A stretch of DNA of 64,000 nt, taken from NCBI RefSeq assembly GCF_013214175.1, contig NZ_JABSPA010000007.1, positions 217,440 through 281,439 on the forward strand, in the 5' to 3' direction. The stretch is from Colwellia sp. (GTDB taxonomy: Bacteria; Pseudomonadota; Gammaproteobacteria; Enterobacterales; Alteromonadaceae). This document shows positions 43,419-50,771 of this stretch, piece by piece; position 1 is the stretch's first letter, and each line of letters starts with the position of its first letter. The translations under genes were made by a program, and so were the position numbers. Under the pieces are notes generated by a model, which worked only from the letters and a program-made list of their open reading frames with translations, was not told the origin of the DNA and searched no databases.

Positions 43419-44392
43419 GCACCGTCGTAAACAAATGCACGAGCAACATCATAGTAATGGGCGAATGCATGGTCGAGTTCGGCCGTGGTGTCGGCTGTAC
43501 TGGAGAAGATAATCTTTATAAAAAGAGCTTTGCCGGTGATGTATTCAATACCGGTATTTACATCAAACGTTGCGTTAAAGAGCAAGCCAATGTTAAGTTT
43601 TTAACCGCTATTGGCAATGATGAAAATAGCAATGAAATGCTCGCCATGATGGAAAAAGAGTCACTTGATAGCAGCTTGGTCTATAAATCGACTAGTGCAC
43701 AAATGGGCTTGTACTTAATTAATGTCGACAGTGAAGGTGAACGTAGCTTCAGTTATTGGCGTGAAACCTCAGCGGCTAAACAAGTGGTTAGGTTTCTTAG
43801 TGATGATTTAGATAACTCAGCGCTGGAAAATGTTGATAGTTTCTTTTTTTCCGGCATTTCCATTGCCATTTTATCTGAAGGTGATAGACAGAAGTTATGG
43901 CGCTTTATCTTTCAACTTAAAGCATCGGGTACTAAAATCATCTTCGATCCTAACTACCGACCAATGTTATGGAGTACGCTCAATGAAACCAGAGCCGCTT
44001 ACGCCACAGCGTTTGAACTAGCAGATATTGCCCTACCCGGTGTTGATGATCATATGGTGTTGTACAATGCCAAAAACGCTGAAGATGTTGCCGGTTTTCT
44101 AGAGCAATTTGCTATTAGTGAAATCATTATTAAAAATGGCTCTCAAGGCATGTTATTAAGTGTTGACGGTATCCGCAGCTATATTGATGTTGACCCAGTT
44201 AAAAATGTCGTTGATACCACCTCGGCTGGTGATGCTTTTAATGGTGCCTACCTGAGTGCAAGATTATTAGGAAGATCTGCTGAGCAGTCAGCAAAGTTTG
44301 CCGCTAAGGTATCTGCATGTATCATTCAGCATAAAGGTGCCATTGTTGATGAAGCGGTATTTTCTCAGCAATTACTAGATTATCCAATGTAG
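43415..44392 (+). CDS. kdgK: KDG kinase, PfkB family
   Basis: The 325-residue kinase from ATG 43415 overlaps the aldolase stop as ATGA; another ATG at 43409 is in frame. Motifs are VMGECMVEFG, FAGDVFNTGIYIKR, QMGLYLINVDSEGERSFSYWRE, FDPNYRPMLW and the ATP/catalytic VVDTTSAGDAFNGAYL with the general-base Asp. It phosphorylates 2-keto-3-deoxygluconate. With the aldolase it completes an Entner-Doudoroff-type lower route. Confidence 0.92.
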   Translation: MSTVVNKCTSNIIVMGECMVEFGRGVGCTGEDNLYKKSFAGDVFNTGIYIKRCVKEQANVKFLTAIGNDENSNEMLAMMEKESLDSSLVYKSTSAQMGLYLINVDSEGERSFSYWRETSAAKQVVRFLSDDLDNSALENVDSFFFSGISIAILSEGDRQKLWRFIFQLKASGTKIIFDPNYRPMLWSTLNETRAAYATAFELADIALPGVDDHMVLYNAKNAEDVAGFLEQFAISEIIIKNGSQGMLLSVDGIRSYIDVDPVKNVVDTTSAGDAFNGAYLSARLLGRSAEQSAKFAAKVSACIIQHKGAIVDEAVFSQQLLDYPM

Positions 44393-44419
44393 GTTAAGAA
44401 CTAGGTAAGTCAATTCGTC

Positions 44420-44535
44420 ATTCTCGAGGTGTCTAGTCGAGAATCCAGTTTTTAGGCTTATATTTCGAGCCTTTTAATCCATGGATCTTCGACAGGACAC
44501 TTCGAAGATGACAGTTAGAGGGTTCGAAGATGACA
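44420..44535 (+). repeat. Intergenic palindromic repeat cluster
   Basis: Two hairpins, ATTCTCGA...TCGAGAAT (44420-44444) and ATCTTCGA...TCGAAGAT (44485-44509), are followed by a direct repeat TTCGAAGATGACA (44501-44513 and 44523-44535). The arrangement resembles a dispersed intergenic REP/BIME-type repeat. A related TCATTCTCGAG fragment is at 54776-54788. It splits the mutarotase from the rest of the operon. Confidence 0.7.
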
Positions 44536-44603
44536 ACTGCAGTTGTTATTGCTCTAAAAAGACAGCTTCACTATTTTACTAAGGAAGCGACTAAGGAAAA
44601 TAT

Positions 44604-44957
44604 ATGAAAACCACACGCCATTGTTTAGCGACAGATTTAAAAGATAACCCTGAGTTAATCGAAAAATATAAACATTACCATCAGCCTGGTAACGGCTTCC
44701 CTGCTGTTGCTAAGAGCATCCGTGATGCCGGCATTGTCCAGATGGAAATTTATTTAATCAACAATCGTTTATTTATGATTATGGATGTTGATGATTCATT
44801 TGACGGCGCAGCGAAAGCCAAAGCCGATGCATCTTGCCCAGAAGTACAACGATGGGAAACCTTGATGTGGCAATTTCAACAAGCACTGCCATGGGCAAAA
44901 GATGGCGAAAAATGGTTACCGATGGAAGAGATATTTAAACTTACTGAGCAACCATAA
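44604..44957 (+). CDS. L-rhamnose/L-fucose mutarotase-family protein
   Basis: The 117-residue protein is of the COG3254 family: HCLATDLKDNPELIEKYKHYHQPGNGFPAVAKSIRDAGI, MEIYLINNRLFMIMDVD and WETLMWQFQQALPWAKDGEKWLPMEEIF. These enzymes interconvert alpha and beta anomers of L-rhamnose or, in fucose pathways, L-fucose. Here it would speed equilibration of the sugar imported by the FucP-type carrier. AAGGAAAAT precedes the start. A terminator follows, marking the operon end. Confidence 0.9.
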   Translation: MKTTRHCLATDLKDNPELIEKYKHYHQPGNGFPAVAKSIRDAGIVQMEIYLINNRLFMIMDVDDSFDGAAKAKADASCPEVQRWETLMWQFQQALPWAKDGEKWLPMEEIFKLTEQP

Positions 44958-45041
44958 ATTAGCTCCCGCTCACTGGCAACGGCCCTATAAAATAAAGGCT
45001 CTAAATGCCTTAAAGCTTTCTAAAGAGATTAAACATATATA

Positions 45042-45070
45042 AGGGAGTGCTATTGCACTCTCTTTTTTTT
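45042..45070 (+). terminator. Terminator of the sugar-acid operon
   Basis: AGGGAGTGC-TATT-GCACTCTCT forms a near-perfect stem followed by a run of eight T. Confidence 0.88.
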
Positions 45071-45253
45071 ATCTTCACTATTTTTACTAGCAAATGACTT
45101 CTCCTGCCATAATATCTAACTTTTCTGCAATACTGCCAGCAAGCTTTACACTACTTTACATAACCCACAAAATAGACAATACCCATATAAATCAGTTACA
45201 AGCATCTAATTTGAGACAAACAAAAAGTATAGTTCAATAACATCTATTGACAA

Positions 45254-45295
45254 AATGCACACAAATCAATAATGTACTTTATAAATAATGCACAC
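45254..45295 (+). promoter_or_regulatory. Three AATGYAC direct repeats upstream of sulfatase
   Basis: AATGCACAC (45254-45262), AATGTAC (45271-45277) and AATGCACAC (45287-45295) are spaced 17 and 16 bases apart, and the middle one forms TGTACTTTA similar to sites at 3619 and 37485. They lie 30-70 bases before the sulfatase start. Confidence 0.4.
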
Positions 45296-45322
45296 TATAT
45301 TATACATGATTAAGGTAAGGTA

Positions 45323-46816
45323 ATGGTCCCTTTCAAAAGCAAGTTGATTATTTCATTAGGCATTTGCACTTCATTGATACTCTCATCAAGCGTTAATGCA
45401 CAAGCTAATCCACAAGAGAACGCTAACAAGGCAACAACGACCCCCAACAAACCAAATATACTTTTTATTCTGGCCGATGATTTAGGCAAAGAGTGGATCA
45501 GTGCTTATGGCGCTGAAGATATATCTACGCCTAATATTGATGAACTTGCAAAGCAAGGCATTCGTTTTGATAATGTTTGGTCACATCCACAATGTACGCC
45601 GTCGCGTGTTTCTTTAATCACTGGCCAATATCCTTATCGCAATGGTTGGGTAAACCACTGGGACTCACCTCGCTGGGGCCAAGGTTATTTAGATTGGCAG
45701 CAGAACCAAAGTGTTGCAAGAATAATGAAAGGTGCAGGATATGCAACGGCGGCTGCGGGCAAATGGCAGGTTAACGATTTTCGTATCGAGCCTGAAGCCA
45801 TGACCAAACACGGTTTTGATGATTATGCCATGTGGACAGGTTATGAAGCGGGTGTACCTGCCAGTGCCGAGCGTTATTGGGACCCTTACATCCACACCAA
45901 AAAAGGTAGCAAAACTTATCCAGGTGAATTTGGCGAAGATATTTTTTCAGAGTTTTTATTAAACTTTATTAAAGAAAATAAAGAGCAACCTTGGTTTGCT
46001 TATTTTGCCATGAACTTACCCCATGCGCCTTATACAAGCACCCCGCATAAACCAGAGCTCGCAGGCAAGCTTGGCTCTAAGCTCGACAAGCATAAAGCCA
46101 TGGTTGAGTATGCTGATTATATTTTAGCTAAAATGATCACACGTCTTGAAGAGATGGGTGAACGTGAAAATACTATTATTATTTGGACAACTGACAACGG
46201 TACCAATAAGAGCCTAGTGGGCACACTTAATGGTCGTAAAGTACGCGGTGGTAAACAAAAAACCACAGAAAATGGTATTAACTCACCCTTTATCATCAGT
46301 GCACCAGGACTAATACCAACAGGTGTAGTTAGTGATACCTTAATCGATTTTACTGATATTTTACCAACCTTTGCCGACTTAGCTGATGCCAAAATCCCAA
46401 GCGATTACCAACTCGATGGCAAGTCTTTCGCGCCCTATATTCTTAACAAGCAAAAAGACGGCTCACGTAGCTCTATACTTTCTATGGGTGGCATGAATGA
46501 AGCACAAGTGTCAGAGCAAGGTATTGAAAACAAGTTTGTCTTTAGAGACCGAGTAATTCGCGATAAACGATACAAACTATTTGTTAATGCCACACAACCA
46601 CTAACTTATAAAAAACTGGTTGACTTGCAAACGGATCCTGAAGAAAAAATTAACTTAATCAACAGTAATGACCCACAAATTATTGCCGCAAAAGCAGCAT
46701 TAATTAAAGTTGCCCAAGCGCAACCTAAACGTGATAACGATCCTAAATACCGTAAAAGACAAGCATTAAGTTGGGATAAACCTGTGACAGTAAAATCACA
46801 AGTGTGGAAACAGTAG
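45323..46816 (+). CDS. Family S1 sulfatase, canonical CTPSR
   Basis: The 497-residue exported sulfatase has a signal peptide ending near SVNAQA and AAGG before its start. NILFILADDLGKEWISAYG (about 45-63), the formylglycine motif C91-T-P-S-R95 in QCTPSRVSLITGQYPYR, GKWQVNDF, MNLPHAPYT and WTTDNGTN are all present. The pattern places it with arylsulfatase A-like S1 members. It is followed 100 bases later by a second sulfatase in the same direction, possibly one transcript with the AATGYAC promoter. The bond cleaved is unknown. Confidence 0.93.
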   Translation: MVPFKSKLIISLGICTSLILSSSVNAQANPQENANKATTTPNKPNILFILADDLGKEWISAYGAEDISTPNIDELAKQGIRFDNVWSHPQCTPSRVSLITGQYPYRNGWVNHWDSPRWGQGYLDWQQNQSVARIMKGAGYATAAAGKWQVNDFRIEPEAMTKHGFDDYAMWTGYEAGVPASAERYWDPYIHTKKGSKTYPGEFGEDIFSEFLLNFIKENKEQPWFAYFAMNLPHAPYTSTPHKPELAGKLGSKLDKHKAMVEYADYILAKMITRLEEMGERENTIIIWTTDNGTNKSLVGTLNGRKVRGGKQKTTENGINSPFIISAPGLIPTGVVSDTLIDFTDILPTFADLADAKIPSDYQLDGKSFAPYILNKQKDGSRSSILSMGGMNEAQVSEQGIENKFVFRDRVIRDKRYKLFVNATQPLTYKKLVDLQTDPEEKINLINSNDPQIIAAKAALIKVAQAQPKRDNDPKYRKRQALSWDKPVTVKSQVWKQ

Positions 46817-46920
46817 CGGTTAGATTTCCAGGTACAATCGAATAAAAATCACGAATAAATAATATCGAATAACGATTAGTTTTTTATACGTTAATAAGAG
46901 AGTCAGATAAAGGAATCAAG

Positions 46921-48441
46921 ATGTATTTTCTAAAGAAAACCTTAACAGGCATTAGCGCTTTAGTGCTGAGCCTGTCAGCAATTGCCGCTCACGCAAGCGA
47001 TGAACGTCCTAACATATTACTTATTTTAGCTGATGATGTTAGCCCTGATATGTTTAGTGCTTATGGCCATGAAGGCGCTGCTAATACGCCCAATATAGAT
47101 AAACTAGCCGCGCGTGGCATACAGTTTAAAACCACTTATGCTACGGCAAAATGTGGCTCTTCTCGTGTTGAAATTATGACCGGGCGGTACGCCCAAACTA
47201 CCGGCGTTTATACCAACGAAATCTGGCTCGGCAATGCCCGTAAAAAAGTGTACAGCGACAACGTGCCTTTTAGTCGTATTTTAAAAGATGCTGGCTACGC
47301 TACCGGCATTACCGGTAAATGGCATGCTGGCATGCAAATGCCTTATGAAGACGTACTCGCTTTTGATGAGCATGCGTTATGGGAAGGCCCAAATGAAATA
47401 GCTAAGCTTAAAGGCTCGCCTAAGTTTACTGGTTTAATGGAAGACAAAAAAACCACCTCTCGCTACTGGCACCCAGGTTATGTAAAAAATGGCAAGTTAC
47501 TTGATACCAAGCCTTTAGATTTCAGCCTTGATATTGAAGCTGATTTCATTATGGAATTTATGGAAAAAAATGTAAAAGCGGGCAAACCGTTTTTAGCTTA
47601 CTGGCCAACTGTTGCGCCTCATGGCACTCGTACCGGTATGCCAACTAACCCACTTAGAGGTAAGCCAGGTCTTTTAGGACAAGGTCGTATCAAGAAAAAA
47701 GACAAAATCCCAGGTGAAAACCAAGCAAGATTTGTCTCTCTAATTGAATACCTTGATTTAAAAGTCGGTGAAGTTGTTAACAAAATTGATGAGCTAGGCA
47801 TTGCGGATAACACGGTTATTATTTTCTTATCTGACAATGGCACAGCGGTAACCGCTAAAACGCGTGGTGTAGAACGTGGCTCTCATGTCGTTCAAATTGT
47901 CGCCGGTGCAGGTATCAAAAAACGCGGCCTTACTGACGAGTTATCAGATTTTTCTGATATTGCCCCTACCCTAATTGATTACGCAAACGCATGGGACTTT
48001 GTTCCTAAAGGCCATACATTTAACGGTAAAAGTCTCGTACCTTTTTACCAAGGCGAAACGGATGAACACCGTCAGTGGATTTATGGTTATGCGGCAACCT
48101 CACAATTATTACGTACCAAAAGCTACATGCTTGAAGTAGTCAATCCAATAATGAGTATGCCCCGTGGCCGTTTTTATTACACAGGTGAGAATCGCTTTGG
48201 TTTTGGCTATGAGTTAGTAGACGGTAAACCTGAGCATGCTAAAGCACGAGCAAAGTTTGATGATATTTTAAAGAACTTGCCACCACTAACACGTGAACAT
48301 GATCACTGGCAGACAAAGTCAGGTAAGCGTGTGTTAAAATCATTAGCGAAACCAAAAATCATCGAAAAGCATTTATATAATCATCAAGATTATAAACGCT
48401 ACGATGAGAGCTATCTTGGTGATAAGAAGCTTGGCGGTTAA
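46921..48441 (+). CDS. Sulfatase-family protein with atypical CGSSR motif
   Basis: The 506-residue exported protein has a signal peptide ending AHA (about residue 25). NILLILADDVSPDMFSAYG, TPNIDKLAARG, GKWHAGMQMP, WPTVAPHGTR and FLSDNGTAV match S1 sulfatases. The site that should be C-x-P-S-R reads C78-G-S-S-R82 in TAKCGSSRVEIMTGRY, so the Pro is Ser. Other metal and substrate motifs look intact, which argues against decay. AAAGGAATCAAG precedes the start. A terminator follows; with the sulfatase before it, it forms a pair. Confidence 0.9.
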   Translation: MYFLKKTLTGISALVLSLSAIAAHASDERPNILLILADDVSPDMFSAYGHEGAANTPNIDKLAARGIQFKTTYATAKCGSSRVEIMTGRYAQTTGVYTNEIWLGNARKKVYSDNVPFSRILKDAGYATGITGKWHAGMQMPYEDVLAFDEHALWEGPNEIAKLKGSPKFTGLMEDKKTTSRYWHPGYVKNGKLLDTKPLDFSLDIEADFIMEFMEKNVKAGKPFLAYWPTVAPHGTRTGMPTNPLRGKPGLLGQGRIKKKDKIPGENQARFVSLIEYLDLKVGEVVNKIDELGIADNTVIIFLSDNGTAVTAKTRGVERGSHVVQIVAGAGIKKRGLTDELSDFSDIAPTLIDYANAWDFVPKGHTFNGKSLVPFYQGETDEHRQWIYGYAATSQLLRTKSYMLEVVNPIMSMPRGRFYYTGENRFGFGYELVDGKPEHAKARAKFDDILKNLPPLTREHDHWQTKSGKRVLKSLAKPKIIEKHLYNHQDYKRYDESYLGDKKLGG

Positions 48442-48544
48442 GCTGTAGTAGATCATGTTTTATTTAATTCTTTAAATATGAGTGCTGCCCTATCATATTT
48501 GTGATTAGGTCAGCTAATGCCCCCTCTAGCATTTTCTTTATTTG

Positions 48545-48572
48545 AAAAAAAAGCCCTCTAGGGGCTTTTTTG
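48545..48572. terminator. Terminator between sulfatase and PAS gene
   Basis: AAAAAAGCCC-TCTA-GGGGCTTTTTT is nearly symmetric with A and T runs on the two sides, so it can serve both converging genes. Confidence 0.88.
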
Positions 48573-48588
48573 TAGCAGACGATAATAA

Positions 48589-49026
48589 CTAGTCCGTCCT
48601 ATTGATAAGTAATCTCTTATATTCAAGTACACAGGCATGATAAACATTTTCGGATATTTCGTTACCAAAACATCGGGTATGAATGAATTCACCGTCAGCT
48701 TCATAAACACTTGAATTATATAAGATATATTTTATTTTTTTCTTACCATATACCATGGCTGGAAAGTTAGTAAAAGCTTCTAATTTCGCCAGCTTATTCA
48801 TCATTAGATCTAAGCATGACTTGTCGAATTGAAACTCAGACACATGATGACCAACATATTCTTCTTCTGTGTAGCCCAATATATTTAATTCATGCTGGTT
48901 AGCATAGTTAATTATGCCTTCAGGTGAAACAGTATGGATGCCAATATTGGAATTTTTAATAAAGTCTGTAGGGTTTTCTGTAATCACTCGATCATCCACC
49001 TTAATTATTTGCTCTACATTAAGCAT
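48589..49026 (-). CDS. PAS domain protein
   Basis: From ATG 49026 (a TTG at 49032 opens the frame earlier) the product is 145 residues, a single PAS fold: KNSNIGIHTVSPEGIINYANQ, ELNILGYTEEEYVGHHVSEF and KIKYILYNSSVYEADGEFIHTRCFG. There is no output domain, so it may be a stand-alone sensor or a partner for another regulator. It lies between the sulfatase pair and the GntR gene on the minus strand. Confidence 0.8.
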   Translation of the reverse strand: MLNVEQIIKVDDRVITENPTDFIKNSNIGIHTVSPEGIINYANQHELNILGYTEEEYVGHHVSEFQFDKSCLDLMMNKLAKLEAFTNFPAMVYGKKKIKYILYNSSVYEADGEFIHTRCFGNEISENVYHACVLEYKRLLINRTD

Positions 49027-49121
49027 ATTCAATATTGGTTACTGGGTAAATCTAATAACAAATAGCCCAGTTAAACCTTAGCGGGTTGAACTATATTCGT
49101 TGTGTCTTTTTAGACTGACAC

Positions 49122-49147
49122 AAAAAAAGGGCGAACGCCCTTTTTAT
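49122..49147. terminator. Terminator after GntR gene
   Basis: AAAAAAAGGGCG-AA-CGCCCTTTTTAT forms a strong hairpin with A and T runs on both sides; on the minus strand it ends the GntR transcript. Confidence 0.85.
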
Positions 49148-49185
49148 TTACCTATATACCATTAAAAATATATTGTTGAAAATAT

Positions 49186-50088
49186 TTATTCTAAGCCATG
49201 AGCTGAACGTAGTAGTGTTTTCTTGGCGGTATTTAGGTGAGTTTCCATGGCAGTTAAAACACCCGAAGTATTATGTGCTAACAATTGGGTAATAATGGCA
49301 ACATGTTCTTCTAAAGCAACTTTGTTTCGCTCTAATTCATCGCCTTTATTCCACTGGTAGTGGTAATGACAGATGAGTGATACCACATCAAAAAATTGCA
49401 TGAAAAATCGGTTACCCGAGGCCCGTTGTACAATAAAGTGAAATTTACGATCTAGTTCACTCAATTCGGTATAACGGTTTTCTACCTCCGCTAATACTTC
49501 AACATGCCTATCAAGAAGTTCTGCTAGCTCTTGCCATACGTCATCATCAGTAGGCATAGCCATTAATTTAGTTATCGAACTCATTTCTAGAATACGCCTG
49601 AACTCAACTAACTCCAGAGCGAATTTTTCATCAAACTTGACCATTTTCCATTTAGCTCTAGGCTTTTTCTCGATCAAACCAAAGCGTGAAAACTTAATCA
49701 AAAATTCTCTAACCGTAATGGTATTACAGCCCGAAGACTTAGCTAGCTCTAATTCAGAAAACTTATCACCAGGCAACAATTTTCCATGATTGATTAGGTC
49801 TAAAAAGTACTTTTCAATAATTTCTTCTTTTGAAGAGACACCATCACTGGTATCAAAATAATCAGTTTCAACAGGAGCGCGCACGACAACCTTGTGATTA
49901 TCATTAATTTCAATAACACCTTTTTTCTCAAGTTCCTTTAATGACGTTCTAATGGTAGTACGACTAACATTTAGCTTTTTAGCTAAGGTATTGTCTTTTA
50001 ATATGATGGCATTAACATCATCAAACTCTGAAATCGACTTTAAGATATTGTTAGTAGTGGTTTGAATCAGGTGACTTTGCATTATCAT
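49186..50088 (-). CDS. GntR/FCD regulator with two winged-helix domains
   Basis: The 300-residue protein has a first winged-helix (about 10-72; NTLAKKLNVSRTTIRTSLKELEKKGVIEI), a second GntR winged-helix (about 85-152; SELELAKSSGCNTITVREFLIKFSRFGLIEK) and an FCD domain (about 155-295) with metal-ligand-like His in FHFIVQRASGN, EEHVAI and METHL. Most FCD regulators have one N-terminal HTH. AGGA lies before the second ATG (50082), which may be the true start. It sits in the middle of the sugar-acid and sulfatase genes and probably senses a sugar-acid intermediate, though no operator is proved. Confidence 0.88.
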   Translation of the reverse strand: MIMQSHLIQTTTNNILKSISEFDDVNAIILKDNTLAKKLNVSRTTIRTSLKELEKKGVIEINDNHKVVVRAPVETDYFDTSDGVSSKEEIIEKYFLDLINHGKLLPGDKFSELELAKSSGCNTITVREFLIKFSRFGLIEKKPRAKWKMVKFDEKFALELVEFRRILEMSSITKLMAMPTDDDVWQELAELLDRHVEVLAEVENRYTELSELDRKFHFIVQRASGNRFFMQFFDVVSLICHYHYQWNKGDELERNKVALEEHVAIITQLLAHNTSGVLTAMETHLNTAKKTLLRSAHGLE

Positions 50089-50347
50089 ATCCTATGTATT
50101 ATAAAAACAATTTATCTAAACTTACTGTTGTTTATTAATAGTAACATCATAAATATGAATGTATTGATAATAATTGTTGTTTTTATCTCGCATTAGACAA
50201 AAACAACTAACTATTATCAATAAGTCAGGTATAGCGATTGATTTAGCCATCAGCTGCTTTTGGTCAAAGTTGAATACTTGCACCATCGATTTGCAGCTGA
50301 CCTTTATTAGTTTGATAATTCCACACTACCGTCAGCGGGAAAATTTT

Positions 50348-50443
50348 GCAGGAACAAAGGTTGATGCTACTGTTTCAGAGCCAACAAGCATGGCAATGTT
50401 TTCACTTGCCTTTGCTGTTTTGCTTATAGAAGAAAGCCGTTAG
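50348..50443 (+). pseudogene. Decayed PEP-CTERM-like tail
   Basis: The last codons of this frame read GTKVDATVSEPTSMAMFSLA then FAVLLIEESR and stop. Apart from Ser for Pro at the start and Glu-Glu for the basic end, it matches a PEP-CTERM sorting tail (V-P-E-P-T-S, hydrophobic run, Arg-rich end). The next frame just upstream reads FDNSTLPSAGKF, also typical of such proteins, so the gene seems frameshifted. It lies in a 680-base gap (50089-50771) with nothing else but terminators. Confidence 0.4.
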
Positions 50444-50550
50444 CTGCGGGTAAAGGCGTTAAATAGCTTAAGCTATATATACTTAATCTTTTCTTGAGCT
50501 AAGCGATTTAAGTTACGTAACTTCCCTTAACTGAGAAAATACTATTAACA

Positions 50551-50582
50551 AGTCATACACTAATTTAGTGCATGGCTTTTTT
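50551..50582 (+). terminator. Terminator-like hairpin in gap
   Basis: AGTCATACACTAA-TTTAGTGCATGGCTTTTTT: the stem has one or two mismatches and a T run on the plus strand. It would end a transcript from the left, perhaps that of the decayed PEP-CTERM gene. Confidence 0.7.
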
Positions 50583-50664
50583 ATTCGCTTAAATTAATTT
50601 TTATAGCGATATTCCTTAGCCTAGCAACAACTTTAATAAGCTATAACTACCCGTGCCATAAAAG

Positions 50665-50696
50665 TAAAAAGGCCAGACTATCACTAGCCTGGCCTT
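50665..50696 (-). terminator. Terminator of the beta-helix protein gene
   Basis: AAAGGCCAG pairs with CTGGCCTT around an 11-base loop, and on the minus strand TTTTTACTTTT follows. It is 75 bases past the stop of the beta-helix gene. Confidence 0.85.
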
Positions 50697-50771
50697 CTAG
50701 TTGTTAAAACACTAAAGATCTAAAACTCTATACAATTTTAAATATCGATTATGCCAAGCCCAATAAGTTGG

